A stretch of 64,000 nt of DNA from Streptomyces scabiei 87.22 (GCF_000091305.1 NC_013929.1:5270001-5334000), one strand, 5' to 3'; shown: positions 43,867 to 53,074, numbered from the stretch's first letter. Notes: generated by a model from the letters alone, not told the origin. Made by a program: numbers and translations.

Positions 43867-44613
43867 CTACGGGCGCCAGTAGCCCAGGGCGTGGATCCGC
43901 TGCTTCGGTACGCCCAGCTCCTTGCGGAAGTACGCCGTCAGGGAGCGGGTCGTCGTGGTGTCGCAGGCGATCCAGACGTACGGCGCGGGGGTGTCCGCCA
44001 GCAGGGCGGGGGCCTCGGCCCGGACCTGGGCGAGGAGACGGGCGCCGGCGTCCTCGCGGGGGACCGGGCGGAAGTCGTGGCGGCCGGGATCGAGGCGGAC
44101 CGGGAGCCCGCCCGCGTCGGGGCCGGGCTCCCCGAACTCCTTCGCCATCTCGAACCAGATCGTCGCCGGGGTCGACGGGAGCGCGTGGAGAAGGGAGTTG
44201 ACGGCCGGGAGGGAGGCCGGGTCGCCGATGGCGAGGATGCGGGAGGGGGCGGGGTCGGGATCGGTGAAGGCGGTGCCCTGGACCGTGGCCTCGACGGTGT
44301 CGCCGGGCTCGGCCGTGCGGGCCCAGTCGGCGGCACGGCCGTCGTGGAGGGCGAACTCCAGGCTGAAGGTGCCGGCGGCCGGGTCGGGGTCGACCAGGGT
44401 GTACGCCCGCTGGTGCGGCTTGCCGCCGGCCTCGAACCACAGGCGTACCCACATCGTGGGGTGGACCCCGGTCGCCGCGAGCATGCCGCCGTCGGTGAGG
44501 TGGACCCGGCGGTAGTGCTCGGTGACCTGTTCCGCACCGGTGACCGTGAGGACGAAGTCCTTCCCGCGGAGCAGCTTGAGGACCGCCCCCTCCCAACCGT
44601 GCCCCTGCCCCAT
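43867..44613 (-). CDS. Siderophore-interacting protein (ferric-siderophore reductase, ViuB/SIP type)
   Basis: The 248-residue protein has an FAD-binding beta-barrel (RRVHLTDGGML, HPTMWVRLWF, RAYTLVDPDPAAGTFSLEFALHD with the FAD motif RAYT, about 69-91) and an NAD(P)H domain with SIP C-terminal motif (ILAIGDPASLPAVNSLL and YVWIACDTTTTRSLTAYFRKELGV). Such proteins reduce ferric siderophores in the cytoplasm to release iron. I choose ATG 44613 rather than GTG 44646, because the iron box at 44653-44671 would otherwise leave no leader and the family starts at about this point. Confidence 0.88.
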   Translation of the reverse strand: MGQGHGWEGAVLKLLRGKDFVLTVTGAEQVTEHYRRVHLTDGGMLAATGVHPTMWVRLWFEAGGKPHQRAYTLVDPDPAAGTFSLEFALHDGRAADWARTAEPGDTVEATVQGTAFTDPDPAPSRILAIGDPASLPAVNSLLHALPSTPATIWFEMAKEFGEPGPDAGGLPVRLDPGRHDFRPVPREDAGARLLAQVRAEAPALLADTPAPYVWIACDTTTTRSLTAYFRKELGVPKQRIHALGYWRP

Positions 44614-44652
44614 GGCTTCTGCACCCTTCGCGTACGCTTTGATCACTGATGA

Positions 44653-44671
44653 TTAGGTGAGGCTAACCTAA
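44653..44671. promoter_or_regulatory. Iron box (DmdR/IdeR operator)
   Basis: TTAGGTGAGGCTAACCTAA matches 17 of 19 positions of the actinobacterial iron box TTAGGTTAGGCTCACCTAA. It lies between the divergent siderophore-interacting protein (leftward) and the acylase operon (rightward, 37 bases away), so both should be repressed when iron is plentiful. Confidence 0.88.
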
Positions 44672-44707
44672 ACGCGAACAGGGTGGGGGATCGGGAGGGT
44701 GAGGAAA

Positions 44708-47062
44708 ATGCGGGACGGCGGCGGACAGGAGCATGTCCGGGAGAACGTGGTGAGCCAGGGATCCCCGGAATCCCAGGAATCGGCCGGCGAGCCCCACGGG
44801 ACGTACCGCGACGCCTGGGGCATCCCGCATCTCCGCGCCGCCGGCGTCCGCGCCCTCGCCCACGCCCAGGGCCGGGTCACCGCTCTCGACCGTGCCTGGC
44901 AGCTGGAGGTCGAACGCCACCGCGTCCAGGGCACCTCGGCCGCCTTCCTCGGCGCCGGCTCCCTCGGCTGGGACCTGTTCGCGAGACGGGCCCGGCTCGC
45001 CGACACGGCCCGAAGATGCTTCGACCGGCTGGAGAGAACGGACCCGGAGACCGCCGACTGGGTCCGGGCGTACGTCGAGGGCGTGAACGACGGGCTCGCC
45101 GAGGGCGGGCGGCGCGCGCCCGAGTTCGGGCGCGCCGGGCTCGCGCCCGGGCGCTGGGACGTCTGGCATCCGCTCGGCGTGTGGCTCGCCACGCACATCC
45201 TGTTCGCCGGGTTCCCCGCCAAGCTGTGGCGGGAGGAGGCCGTACGGCATCTCGGTGCCGATGCCGTCGGGCTCTTCGCCACCGACGGGCCCGCCACCTC
45301 CGGCAGCAACGGGTGGCTCGTCGACGGCTCCCGTACGGCCACCGGGCGGGCCGTCATCGCCGGGGATCCGCACCGGTTCATCGAGGAACCCGGCGTCTAC
45401 CAGCAGATCCACCTCTCCTGCCCGGAGTTCGACGTGGTCGGCCTCGCCGTCCCCGGCCTGCCCGGCATCGCCCACTTCGGCCACACCGGCGACGTGGCCT
45501 GGGCCATCACCAACGCCATGGCCGACTACCAGGACCTGTACCGGGAGCGGCTCCGGCGCGCGAACGGGAGCGGGGACGAGGGCGGGAACGAAGGCGGGAA
45601 CGAAGGCGGCGGCGAGGGTGGCGTGGAGGCTCTCGATCCCGACGGGGTGTGGCGGCCCGCGCACCGGCACGTGGAGGTCGTCGAGGTCGCGGGCGGGGAG
45701 CCCGTGGAGGTGGAGGTGATCGAGACCGCCCGGGGGCCGGTCGTCGCCGGCGGCCCGGATTCCGGTGCCCTCGACACGGTCGGTCCCCTCGCTCTGCGCT
45801 GTCCGCCGCGGGTCACCGGGGACCTAGGGCTGAGCGCGCTGCTGCCCCTTCTCCGGGCGCGGGTGGTCGCCGATGTGGACCGGGCGTTCGACGCGTGGGC
45901 CGAGCCGGTGAACGTCGTGCTGGCGGCGGACACGCGGGGCGGGGTGCTGCACCGGGTGGCGGGGCGGGTGCCGCTGCGGGGCCGGGACAACCGGACTCGC
46001 CTGGTCGCGGCCTGGGAGCCGGGGCACGAGTGGCGGGGGTGGCACGAGATGCCGTACGGCACGGTCGAGGACGGCGTGGCGGTGATGGCCAACCAGCGGG
46101 GGCCGGCGACCCCGTTGGGCGTGGAGTTCGCGCCGCCGCACCGAGCCGACCGCATCCGCGCGCTGCTGGACCGGAAGCGGGTGTGGTCCGCCGCGGAGAT
46201 GCCCGCGCTCCACATGGACACCCATCTGTCCTCCGCCGGGCCCCTGGTGGACCGTCTGGCCGCCCTCGACGGGGCCGCCCACGGCTCGCCGGCCACGGGG
46301 AACACCGCCGTGGGGCTCTCCCCGGCAGCGGCCGCGCTCCGTGACCGGCTCCTGCGCTGGGACCGGCGGATGGAGGCCGACAGCGTCGACGCGGCGGCGT
46401 ACGCGGCGTTGCGCGGAGCGGTCGTACGGCGGCTCGCGGCGGAGCCCGCGTTCGCGGCGCTGGCGGTACCGCCGGCGTACCCCGAGGTCTTCCGGCCGTG
46501 GCTGTCGCTCACCGTCAGGATCGGGTTCGCGCTCGAACATCTGCTCAGGTCGGAGGAGTTGTACGGGATCGACCGGGACGCGGTGGTGCGGCAGGCGCTG
46601 GAGGAGGTCGCGGGCGGGACGGCCGGGCGCTGGGGCGACAGCCACCGGCTCGTGCCCTGGCGCGCGCTCCCTGACGACGGCCCGGACGACGGACCTGACG
46701 GCGGACCTGACGGCGGCCCGAGCGACGGCCCGGACGCTCCCGGCGGGCCGGGGCTCGCCGGGGACCACGACTGCGTCCTGTGCACCAGCGCCGTCCCCGG
46801 CATCACCGACCTCAGCGCGCGCGGCCCCGCCGCCCGCTACGTCTGGGACCTGGCCCGGCGTGAGGACAGCCTCTGGGTGGTGCCGTTCGGGGCGTCCGGG
46901 GTGAGCGGGTCGGCCCACCACCGTGACCAGTTCCCGCTGTGGCTCACGGGAGAACTGGTCCCGGTCGTCACCGACTGGGGCCGCCTCATCCGGGAGGACG
47001 GGGACGGCTCGGCACCGGACGACACCAGGCAGGAAACGGGACAGCGAGGAGAGACACGATGA
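44708..47062 (+). CDS. Penicillin acylase-family Ntn hydrolase
   Basis: A 784-residue protein with the penicillin acylase layout: an N-terminal chain (TYRDAWGIPHLRAAGVRALAHAQGRVTALDRAWQLEV...), a self-cleavage site in TSGSNGWLVDGS where Ser (about residue 200) would become the N-terminal nucleophile of the beta chain, then GDPHRFIEEPGVYQQIHLSC and AWAITNAMADYQD. No clear Sec signal peptide, unlike secreted acylases. Two Gly/Asp/Glu-rich inserts (about 285-305 and 655-680) are low complexity. Start ATG 44708 follows GGAGG by nine bases. It lies behind the iron box and overlaps the next gene by 4 bases. Substrate unknown; an acylated siderophore or precursor is my inference. Confidence 0.85.
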   Translation: MRDGGGQEHVRENVVSQGSPESQESAGEPHGTYRDAWGIPHLRAAGVRALAHAQGRVTALDRAWQLEVERHRVQGTSAAFLGAGSLGWDLFARRARLADTARRCFDRLERTDPETADWVRAYVEGVNDGLAEGGRRAPEFGRAGLAPGRWDVWHPLGVWLATHILFAGFPAKLWREEAVRHLGADAVGLFATDGPATSGSNGWLVDGSRTATGRAVIAGDPHRFIEEPGVYQQIHLSCPEFDVVGLAVPGLPGIAHFGHTGDVAWAITNAMADYQDLYRERLRRANGSGDEGGNEGGNEGGGEGGVEALDPDGVWRPAHRHVEVVEVAGGEPVEVEVIETARGPVVAGGPDSGALDTVGPLALRCPPRVTGDLGLSALLPLLRARVVADVDRAFDAWAEPVNVVLAADTRGGVLHRVAGRVPLRGRDNRTRLVAAWEPGHEWRGWHEMPYGTVEDGVAVMANQRGPATPLGVEFAPPHRADRIRALLDRKRVWSAAEMPALHMDTHLSSAGPLVDRLAALDGAAHGSPATGNTAVGLSPAAAALRDRLLRWDRRMEADSVDAAAYAALRGAVVRRLAAEPAFAALAVPPAYPEVFRPWLSLTVRIGFALEHLLRSEELYGIDRDAVVRQALEEVAGGTAGRWGDSHRLVPWRALPDDGPDDGPDGGPDGGPSDGPDAPGGPGLAGDHDCVLCTSAVPGITDLSARGPAARYVWDLARREDSLWVVPFGASGVSGSAHHRDQFPLWLTGELVPVVTDWGRLIREDGDGSAPDDTRQETGQRGETR

Positions 47063-47670
47063 GCGGTGAGGCGTACGGCGACCGGGTGGCCGTGCACGAA
47101 CAGGTGGTCGACGGCTTCGGGACCGTGCGGCTCCTGCCGCTGGACGCGAAGGCCGATGCCGGGGTGGTCCATGGCTGGGTGAGTGAGCCGAGGGCCGAGT
47201 TCTGGGGCATGAACGGGCTCACGGAGCAGCAGGTCCGGGAGGTGTACGAGGGGTTGGAGGCGTTCGACACACACCACGCCTACCTCGCCGTGCACGACGG
47301 CGAGCCGGTCGGGCTGCTGCAGACGTACGAGCCGGAGGCCGACCGGGTCGGCGAGTGCTACGAGGTCGAGCCCGGGGACATCGGCGTCCATGTGCTGCTG
47401 GCGCCCGCCGGGGACGGCGGAGGGCGGCCGGGGTGGTCGTCCTCGGTGCTGGCGGTCTTCGCGTCGTACGTGCTGGTCGGGCTGGACCGGCCACGGGTCG
47501 TCGTCGATCCGGACGAGCGGAACGAGCGGGCGATCGCGCGGTTCGCCCGGCAGGGGTTCGAGCGCGGGCCGGTCGTCGTCCTGCCGGAGGTCGATCTGCC
47601 GGAGGTGTATCTGCCCGAGAAGCGGGCCCGGCTGGCGTTCCTGCGGAGGGAGAGCGTGTTCGGCCGGTAG
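47059..47670 (+). CDS. GNAT acetyltransferase of the siderophore-biosynthesis (IucB/AlcB) type
   Basis: The 203-residue protein matches the IucB-like family that acylates hydroxylated lysine or diamines in siderophore assembly: LLPLDAKADAGVVHGWVSEPRAEFWGMNGL, LQTYEPEADRVGECYEV, GDIGVHVLLAPAG, and RPRVVVDPDERNERAIARFARQGF (acetyl-CoA region, about 148-171). Its ATG overlaps the acylase stop (ATGA), so the two are made together under iron control. No hydroxylase or NIS synthetase is in the window; it may complete a pathway encoded elsewhere. Confidence 0.85.
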   Translation: MSGEAYGDRVAVHEQVVDGFGTVRLLPLDAKADAGVVHGWVSEPRAEFWGMNGLTEQQVREVYEGLEAFDTHHAYLAVHDGEPVGLLQTYEPEADRVGECYEVEPGDIGVHVLLAPAGDGGGRPGWSSSVLAVFASYVLVGLDRPRVVVDPDERNERAIARFARQGFERGPVVVLPEVDLPEVYLPEKRARLAFLRRESVFGR

Positions 47671-47713
47671 GCGCGAGGGGGCGCTCCGAGCGGTGTGTTC
47701 TCGGCCGAGGGAG

Positions 47714-47775
47714 GGCCGAGGGAAGGCAGCGAGAAGGCCGAGAGAAGGCCGAGGGAAGGCAGCGAGAAGGCCGAG
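47714..47775. repeat. 29-bp direct repeat, period 33
   Basis: GGCCGAGGGAAGGCAGCGAG plus nine more bases occurs at 47714-47742 and again at 47747-47775, in the 174-base gap between the acetyltransferase and cupin genes. The region is purine-rich on the plus strand. Purpose unknown. Confidence 0.8.
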
Positions 47776-47844
47776 GTGGACAGGAGAAGGCAGAGGTGGC
47801 CGGGTGAGGCCGGTAGGGAGGCCCGGCGGCGTAGCCTCGGTCGG

Positions 47845-48396
47845 ATGACTCCCGAAGACCTCATCGCGCACTACGCGTTGCAGCCCATCCCCCGTGAGGG
47901 CGGCCGTTTCCGGCAGACGTGGGCGGGGCCCGAGCGGGACGACGGGCGGCCGGAGGGAACCGCGATCGTCGCCCTGCTCACCACCGAACCCGGCGACTAC
48001 TCCGCGCTGCACCGGCTGCCCGGCGACGAGATCTGGCACTACCACCTCGGCGACCCGCTCCGGATGCTGCTCCTCGCCCCGGACGGCTCCTCCCGGGTCG
48101 TCGTCCTCGGGCCGCGGGTGCTCGACGGGCAGCACGTGCAGTACGTCGTGCCCGCGGGGACCTGGATGGGGGCGAGGGTCCTCGACGGCGACGGCGACGG
48201 CGACGGCGACGGGGGCGGGGGCGGCGACGGCGACGGCGACGGGGGCGGGGGCGGGGGCGGCGACGGCTGGACGTTGTTCGGGTGCACCATGGCGCCGGGC
48301 TTCACCTTCGAGGGGTACGAGCACGGCGACACGGCGGAGCTGGCGCTGCTGTACCCGGACCGGGCCGCCGAGATCGGGGAGCTGGGGCGGGCGTAG
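47845..48396 (+). CDS. Cupin (DUF985) family protein with a Gly-Asp repeat insert
   Basis: The 183-residue protein is a DUF985 cupin: TPEDLIAHYALQPIPREGGRF, YSALHRLPGDEIWHYHLGDPLRMLLL (His residues for metal, about 53-72), and C-terminal GFTFEGYEHGDTAELALLYPD. Between the two halves is an insert of about 28 residues made only of Gly and Asp (about 115-141), encoded by GGCGAC/GGGGGC microsatellite repeats (48186-48270). The insert is likely a loop that has expanded by slippage. Function of the family is not established; sugar or small-metabolite binding is plausible. Confidence 0.85.
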   Translation: MTPEDLIAHYALQPIPREGGRFRQTWAGPERDDGRPEGTAIVALLTTEPGDYSALHRLPGDEIWHYHLGDPLRMLLLAPDGSSRVVVLGPRVLDGQHVQYVVPAGTWMGARVLDGDGDGDGDGGGGGDGDGDGGGGGGGDGWTLFGCTMAPGFTFEGYEHGDTAELALLYPDRAAEIGELGRA

Positions 48397-48434
48397 GTTG
48401 AGGGCGGCCGGCGGCCCGGGGACGGGCCGGGCCG

Positions 48435-50552
48435 GTGCGGATCGCGTTGAACGCGGCGTTCGTGGCGTCCGTACCTGTTCGAGGAGTCCGACAGCCGGCG
48501 ACCGTGGATCCGGAGCACTACGTGGACCGACGCAGGTACAGCGACCCCGTCGAGGACGGGGTCGGCAGGAGCGGCAGGCGCACAGCCCGGTCCGTGGAAC
48601 GAAGAGGCCGCCCGGGCGGCGGGGTGCGACGCCTCGTGCTGCTGGGCACCGCGCTGATCCTGTTCCTCCTCGCGGGCGCGGGCAACGCGTCCGCGCATGC
48701 CGCCCTCAAGGGGAGCGATCCCGCCGACGGCAGCGTCCTCGACGTCGCCCCCAAGGACATCACCCTCCGCTTCACCGAGTCCGTGAGCCTGCTGCAGGAC
48801 TCCATCCGCGTCGTCGACCCGGAGAACCGGGCGGTCGACACGGGCAAGCCGGGGCGCGCGGGCGGCCGGTCGGACACGGCGAGCGTCACCCTGCCCACCG
48901 GCCTCGACGACGGCACGTACACGATCGCGTGGCGGGTGGTCTCGGCCGACAGCCACCCCATCTCGGGTGCCCTGCTCTTCTCGGTCGGCGAGCCCTCCGC
49001 GACCACCGCGGTCCTCCCCGCCGACCTCACCGAGGACCCGCTCACCTCCTCCCTCTACGACATCACCCGCTACTTCGCGTACGGCGCCCTCGCCCTGCTC
49101 ATCGGCGTGGCCTTCTTCCTCGCGGTCGTGCTCGGGGGCCCGAGCGAGGCGCTGCGCAGGCTGCTTCCGGCCGGCTGGCTGGCCCTGCTGCTCGCCTCGG
49201 CGGTCCTGCTGCTGCTCCGCGGGCCGTACGAGCGGGGTACCGGGGTCGGGGCCGCCCTCGACCTCTCCGTGCTGCGCGAGACCCTGGTGAGCCGGCCGGG
49301 ACTCGCCCTGCTGGCCCGGCTGGCGCTGCTCGCGGCGGGGGCCCTTCTGCTCGTGCGCGTACGCCGGCAGGGGAACGTCTGGGGCAGGGGCGCGCTGGCC
49401 GGAGGTGCGCTGCTGTCCGTGGGACTCGCCGGGACCTGGGCGGCCGCCGAGCACGCCTCCGCCGGTATCCAGGTGCCGGTCGCGATGACCTCCTCGGTGC
49501 TGCACCTGCTCGCCATGGCCGTCTGGCTGGGCGGGCTCACCGCGCTGCTCACGGTGCTGTACCGGGCGCCCGAGACACTGTCGGCCGCTGTGGTCAATCG
49601 TTTCTCCAGGCTCGCCTTCGCCTCGGTGGTCGTCCTCGTCGTCACCGGCGTCTACCAGTCCTGGCGCGGCCTGGGCTCCTGGTCGGCCCTCACTTCCACG
49701 GCGTACGGGGAGGTCCTGGTCGCCAAGCTGGTGGCCGTGCTGCTCCTGCTGGTGGCGGCGGCGTTCTCACGACGCTGGACGGGGCGGCTGGGGGAGGCTC
49801 CGGCGGAGGTTCCCGAGCCGGTGAACGCCGACGAGCGGGCCCAGGTCACCGAGCGGGCGGCCGTGGCGGTGGCGACGCGTGTGTCCGAGCGCGTCGGAGT
49901 GGCCGGCGGCTCCAGCGGCGAGGTTCCGGACGGTGACGCGGTTTCGGACGGCGGCGAGGTTCCGGACGGTGACGCCGATGTGCCCACGGGCGGAGCCGAC
50001 GTCGGCACACCCTCCCTCGACCGCGCAGGCCCGTCGGCCGAGGAATCCCCGGCGGAGGACGCGCCGCGCCGGCGTCTTCGGCAGTCCGTGCTCGCGGAGT
50101 TCACCGTCGCGGTCGTGGTGCTGGTGATCACGACCGTGCTGACGGGCACCCTCCCGGGCCGGGCGGCGGCGGAGATCGCGCAGGAGAGCGCGAACGAGGC
50201 GGCCGGCGGGGTCACGGCCTCCTCGACGACGATCCCCTTCGACGTCGGCACCCCGAACGGGCACGGCAAGGTCCAGATCGACCTCGGCCCGGGGCGCGTC
50301 GGCAAGAACTCCGTGCAGGCCGTCGTCTTCGGCCCCGACGGCGGTATCGCCACCGTCCCCGAACTACGGCTCACCTTCACCCTCAAGGCCCAGAAGATCG
50401 GCCCGATCGACGCGAAGATCACCGACCGGGGCGGCTACTGGGTCACCGACGAGCTGCAGCTCCCCCTGCCGGGCAAGTGGACGATGAGGCTCACGGTCCG
50501 TACGACGGAGATCGACCAGGTCACCGTGGAGAAGTCGGTCCGGGTGAGCTAG
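48435..50552 (+). CDS. CopC-CopD fusion copper-resistance protein
   Basis: After an N-terminal extension and a signal segment (LVLLGTALILFLLAGAGNASA, about 67-87), mature sequence starts HAALKGSDPADGSVL, the CopC domain (about 88-185) with copper-ligand His at its N-terminus and in DSHPISG. Residues about 205-460 hold eight helices of a CopD domain (SSVLHLLAMAVWLGGLTALL). An acidic, repetitive linker (about 460-545, GEVPDGD units), one further helix (about 553-575) and a YtkA/FixH-like C-terminal domain (about 590-705) follow. It likely handles copper at the outer membrane face. Start is uncertain between GTG 48435 and GTG 48624. Confidence 0.87.
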   Translation: MRIALNAAFVASVPVRGVRQPATVDPEHYVDRRRYSDPVEDGVGRSGRRTARSVERRGRPGGGVRRLVLLGTALILFLLAGAGNASAHAALKGSDPADGSVLDVAPKDITLRFTESVSLLQDSIRVVDPENRAVDTGKPGRAGGRSDTASVTLPTGLDDGTYTIAWRVVSADSHPISGALLFSVGEPSATTAVLPADLTEDPLTSSLYDITRYFAYGALALLIGVAFFLAVVLGGPSEALRRLLPAGWLALLLASAVLLLLRGPYERGTGVGAALDLSVLRETLVSRPGLALLARLALLAAGALLLVRVRRQGNVWGRGALAGGALLSVGLAGTWAAAEHASAGIQVPVAMTSSVLHLLAMAVWLGGLTALLTVLYRAPETLSAAVVNRFSRLAFASVVVLVVTGVYQSWRGLGSWSALTSTAYGEVLVAKLVAVLLLLVAAAFSRRWTGRLGEAPAEVPEPVNADERAQVTERAAVAVATRVSERVGVAGGSSGEVPDGDAVSDGGEVPDGDADVPTGGADVGTPSLDRAGPSAEESPAEDAPRRRLRQSVLAEFTVAVVVLVITTVLTGTLPGRAAAEIAQESANEAAGGVTASSTTIPFDVGTPNGHGKVQIDLGPGRVGKNSVQAVVFGPDGGIATVPELRLTFTLKAQKIGPIDAKITDRGGYWVTDELQLPLPGKWTMRLTVRTTEIDQVTVEKSVRVS

Positions 50553-50602
50553 CGCGACCACCTCGACCACCTCGGCCGCCTCGACCACCGAGGGCAACGC
50601 CT

Positions 50603-51076
50603 CTATCGCTCCGCAGGGCGCCACACGTACCGGACATCCGGCTCGCGTTCCTCGTTGCGGTGCCCGTCGGTGGTCTCGGCGGCGACGAAGCCGTGCCGCT
50701 CGTAGAAGCGCCGAGCCGGCTCGTTGACCTGGAACGTCCACAGCGCCAACCCGGCCGGGCGGCGCTGCTTCGCCAGGTTCACGAGGCGGCCGCCGATGCC
50801 CCGGCCCTGCCAGGCGGGATCGAGATAGAGCTGATCCAGGTCTTCGTCGTCCAGCACCATCATGCCGACCACCGACCCGTCGGCCGTGGCCACCCACGTC
50901 TCCTCGCCGGGCACGACCACCTCGCGGAACCAGGCCCGTACCTCGTCGTCCGTGTGCGCCCGGCGCACACCCGGGAGCGCCGCGGCGAAGGAACGCAGCC
51001 ACACATCAGCCACCGCGGCAGCGTCCGCGGCGACCGCGCGTCGGACCTCTGGATCCTCTAGATCGTTGATCTCCAC
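50603..51076 (-). CDS. GNAT-family N-acetyltransferase
   Basis: A 157-residue GNAT: VRRAVAADAAAVADVWLRSF at the N-terminus, VVGMMVLDDEDLDQLYLDPAWQGRGIGGRLV (motif A with Q/RGxGIG, about 69-98) and LWTFQVNEPARRFYERHGFVAAE (motif B, about 112-134). It probably acetylates a small amine or protein N-terminus; the substrate cannot be inferred. GTG 51076 gives the family-like N-terminus; no strong ribosome binding site is visible. Confidence 0.82.
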   Translation of the reverse strand: MEINDLEDPEVRRAVAADAAAVADVWLRSFAAALPGVRRAHTDDEVRAWFREVVVPGEETWVATADGSVVGMMVLDDEDLDQLYLDPAWQGRGIGGRLVNLAKQRRPAGLALWTFQVNEPARRFYERHGFVAAETTDGHRNEEREPDVRYVWRPAER

Positions 51077-51155
51077 AGCGACGCATGCTCGCAGCCCCAC
51101 CACGCGGCTGCATCCGATTTCTCTCGAACGCCCGCGATGCCTCTTGACGCGGGGC

Positions 51156-52022
51156 TCATCCGGTGTCGAGTATCCGCCGCATCGTCTCCGCCGCGCGTAC
51201 GGCCGCGTCGGCGCAGCAGTTGTTGAACAGGACGTGCAGCTCGTCGACCTGTGCGGCCGCGGACCGCAACCGGGGTGCCCAGGCGGCGAGTTCGGCCGCG
51301 GAGTAGGTGTACCGGAACCGGTCCTCCTTGCTGCCGGTGCCCCAGGCGGGGCTGCGGCCGTGGAACCGTACGACGGCCAGCTCGGGCGAGGTGACGGGGA
51401 CGAGCGGCGGCTGGGAGGTGTCCAGGCCCTGGGCCATGTCGACTCCCACGGCGACCAGACCGAGCCGGGACAGCGACTCCGCCGTGCGGCCGGCCCGGTC
51501 GCCCCGCCACCACGCGGGGTGCCGGAACTCGACCGAGACGGGCCGGCCGGCCGTACGCCCCGCGCACTCCTCCAGCAGCTCCTGCGCCCGCCGCCCCGGC
51601 GCGAACCACGGCGGGAACTGGAACAGCACCGCGCCCAGCCGCCCGGCCGCCCGCAACGGCTCGACGGCGTCGGCGAACCGCTCCCACACCCGGTCCCGCA
51701 GGGCGGCTGTGCCCCGGCGCGGCTCCGGCCCGAACAACTCCCGGAGGTCCTCGGGGAGGGCCGCCGGGCGGGTGGGGTGGCCGGTGAGGAGGGAGAACGC
51801 CTTGACGTCGAAGCGGAATGCGGGGGGTGTCCGCTCGGCCCACAGGAGGCTGTTGCGGCGGCTGGGCAGCGCGTAGTAGCTGGAGTCCACCTCGACGACC
51901 GGGAACCGCTCGGCGTAGTAACGGAGTCGGGGCCCGGCGTCGCGGTGTCCGCGCGGGTACCAGCCGCTGGCCAGCAGCGCCCGGTCCGTCCACGAGCAGG
52001 TCCCGACGAGTACGTCACCCAT
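51156..52022 (-). CDS. DUF72 family protein
   Basis: A 288-residue TIM-barrel protein with the DUF72 pattern: LVGTCSWTD (about 5-13), YYAERFPVVEVDSSYYALPSRR (about 35-56), FRFDVKAFSLLTGH, GAVLFQFPPWF (about 139-149), VSVEFRHPAWW and VDELHVLFNNCCADAAVRAAETM (about 261-283). DUF72 resembles sugar isomerase/endonuclease IV barrels; its activity is unknown. ATG 52022 is 80 bases downstream of the stop of the dioxygenase gene on the same strand. Confidence 0.88.
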   Translation of the reverse strand: MGDVLVGTCSWTDRALLASGWYPRGHRDAGPRLRYYAERFPVVEVDSSYYALPSRRNSLLWAERTPPAFRFDVKAFSLLTGHPTRPAALPEDLRELFGPEPRRGTAALRDRVWERFADAVEPLRAAGRLGAVLFQFPPWFAPGRRAQELLEECAGRTAGRPVSVEFRHPAWWRGDRAGRTAESLSRLGLVAVGVDMAQGLDTSQPPLVPVTSPELAVVRFHGRSPAWGTGSKEDRFRYTYSAAELAAWAPRLRSAAAQVDELHVLFNNCCADAAVRAAETMRRILDTG

Positions 52023-52096
52023 GGGGTGCCGGTTACCCGCAATCGACGACCCGGCCACCCGCTTCGGGTCGCCGGTGCCCGCCTTCGCCGGGGCCG

Positions 52097-53074
52097 CTAC
52101 TCGCTCCGCTCGTGCAGCGGCCCGCCGCAGAGCGACTTCGAGGGCGTGCCGTCGACGCCGACGGGCCGGTCCCCGGCGATCATCACGCGGTGCATGATGC
52201 GCGGGAAGTCCAGGTGGGCGGCATCGCTCGGGGCCAGATGGACGGTGGCCCGGTTGTCCCAGAGGGCCACGGAACCGGGCTCCCAGCGGAAGCGGACCGT
52301 GTACTCGGGACGCGTGATCTGCTCGACGAACATCTCCAGGAGGAGCCGGCTCTCGGCCCGGCTGACGTCGACGATGTGCTCGACGTAGTACGGGTTGACG
52401 TACAGGATCCGTTCGCCGGTCTCGGGGTGGACGCGGACGACCGGGTGGACGGACGCGACCTGGTGGTCCTGGAGGTGGCGGAGGTACGGGTCGGGGCCCG
52501 AGCGGGCGAGATAGCCGACGCCCAGCCGGTGTTCGGCGCGCAGCCCGTCGGCGAACCGGCGCACCGGCTCCGACAGTCCCGCGTAGGCGGTGGCGAGGTT
52601 GGCCCAGGTGGTGTCGCCGCCGTACGGGGGTACGCGCTCGGCGCGGAGCAGGGTCAGGGCGGGCGGGTCGATGCGGGCGGTGTGGTCGGCGTGCCAGCCG
52701 CGGAGGGTGGAGTGGCGGCGGCGCTCCAGCCACTCGGCCTGGTCCATCCCGTGCTTGCGGCCCAGCTCCTGACGGTCGGCCGTCGTCTCGATCTCGGGGT
52801 ACGCGGCCGGTGACACCGAGCCCCTCGCGCGCAGCCTGACCGGTTCGCCGAGTCGGTGCGCGAACGCGATCTGGCCGGCGTGGTCCAGCCGCTGCCCCCG
52901 GAAGAACACCACCTTCCAGCGCAGCAGCGCGGCCCGGATCCCGGCGACGGTGGTGTCGTCGAGCGGGCCGGCGAGGTCCACGCCGTGGATGTCGGCGCCG
53001 ATGTGCCCGGAGGCGGGGCGCACGTCGAGGGTGTCCTCCGGTCCCCCGGAGGACGTGGTCGTGTCGGTGCTCAT
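52097..53074 (-). CDS. TauD/TfdA-family Fe(II)/2-oxoglutarate dioxygenase
   Basis: The 325-residue protein has the family's iron ligands: WHADHT (His about 128, Asp about 130) and a distal His in NRATVHLAP (about 290), with the 2-oxoglutarate-binding Arg in RIMHRVMIAGDRP. RPASGHIGADIHGVDLAGPLDD at the N-terminus and VVFFRGQRLDHAGQIAFAHRLGE are typical of TauD. It hydroxylates a substrate next to a leaving group such as taurine or an alkylsulfonate or another acid; no transport genes are nearby to indicate which. AAGGGCGAG precedes ATG 53074. Confidence 0.87.
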   Translation of the reverse strand: MSTDTTTSSGGPEDTLDVRPASGHIGADIHGVDLAGPLDDTTVAGIRAALLRWKVVFFRGQRLDHAGQIAFAHRLGEPVRLRARGSVSPAAYPEIETTADRQELGRKHGMDQAEWLERRRHSTLRGWHADHTARIDPPALTLLRAERVPPYGGDTTWANLATAYAGLSEPVRRFADGLRAEHRLGVGYLARSGPDPYLRHLQDHQVASVHPVVRVHPETGERILYVNPYYVEHIVDVSRAESRLLLEMFVEQITRPEYTVRFRWEPGSVALWDNRATVHLAPSDAAHLDFPRIMHRVMIAGDRPVGVDGTPSKSLCGGPLHERSE

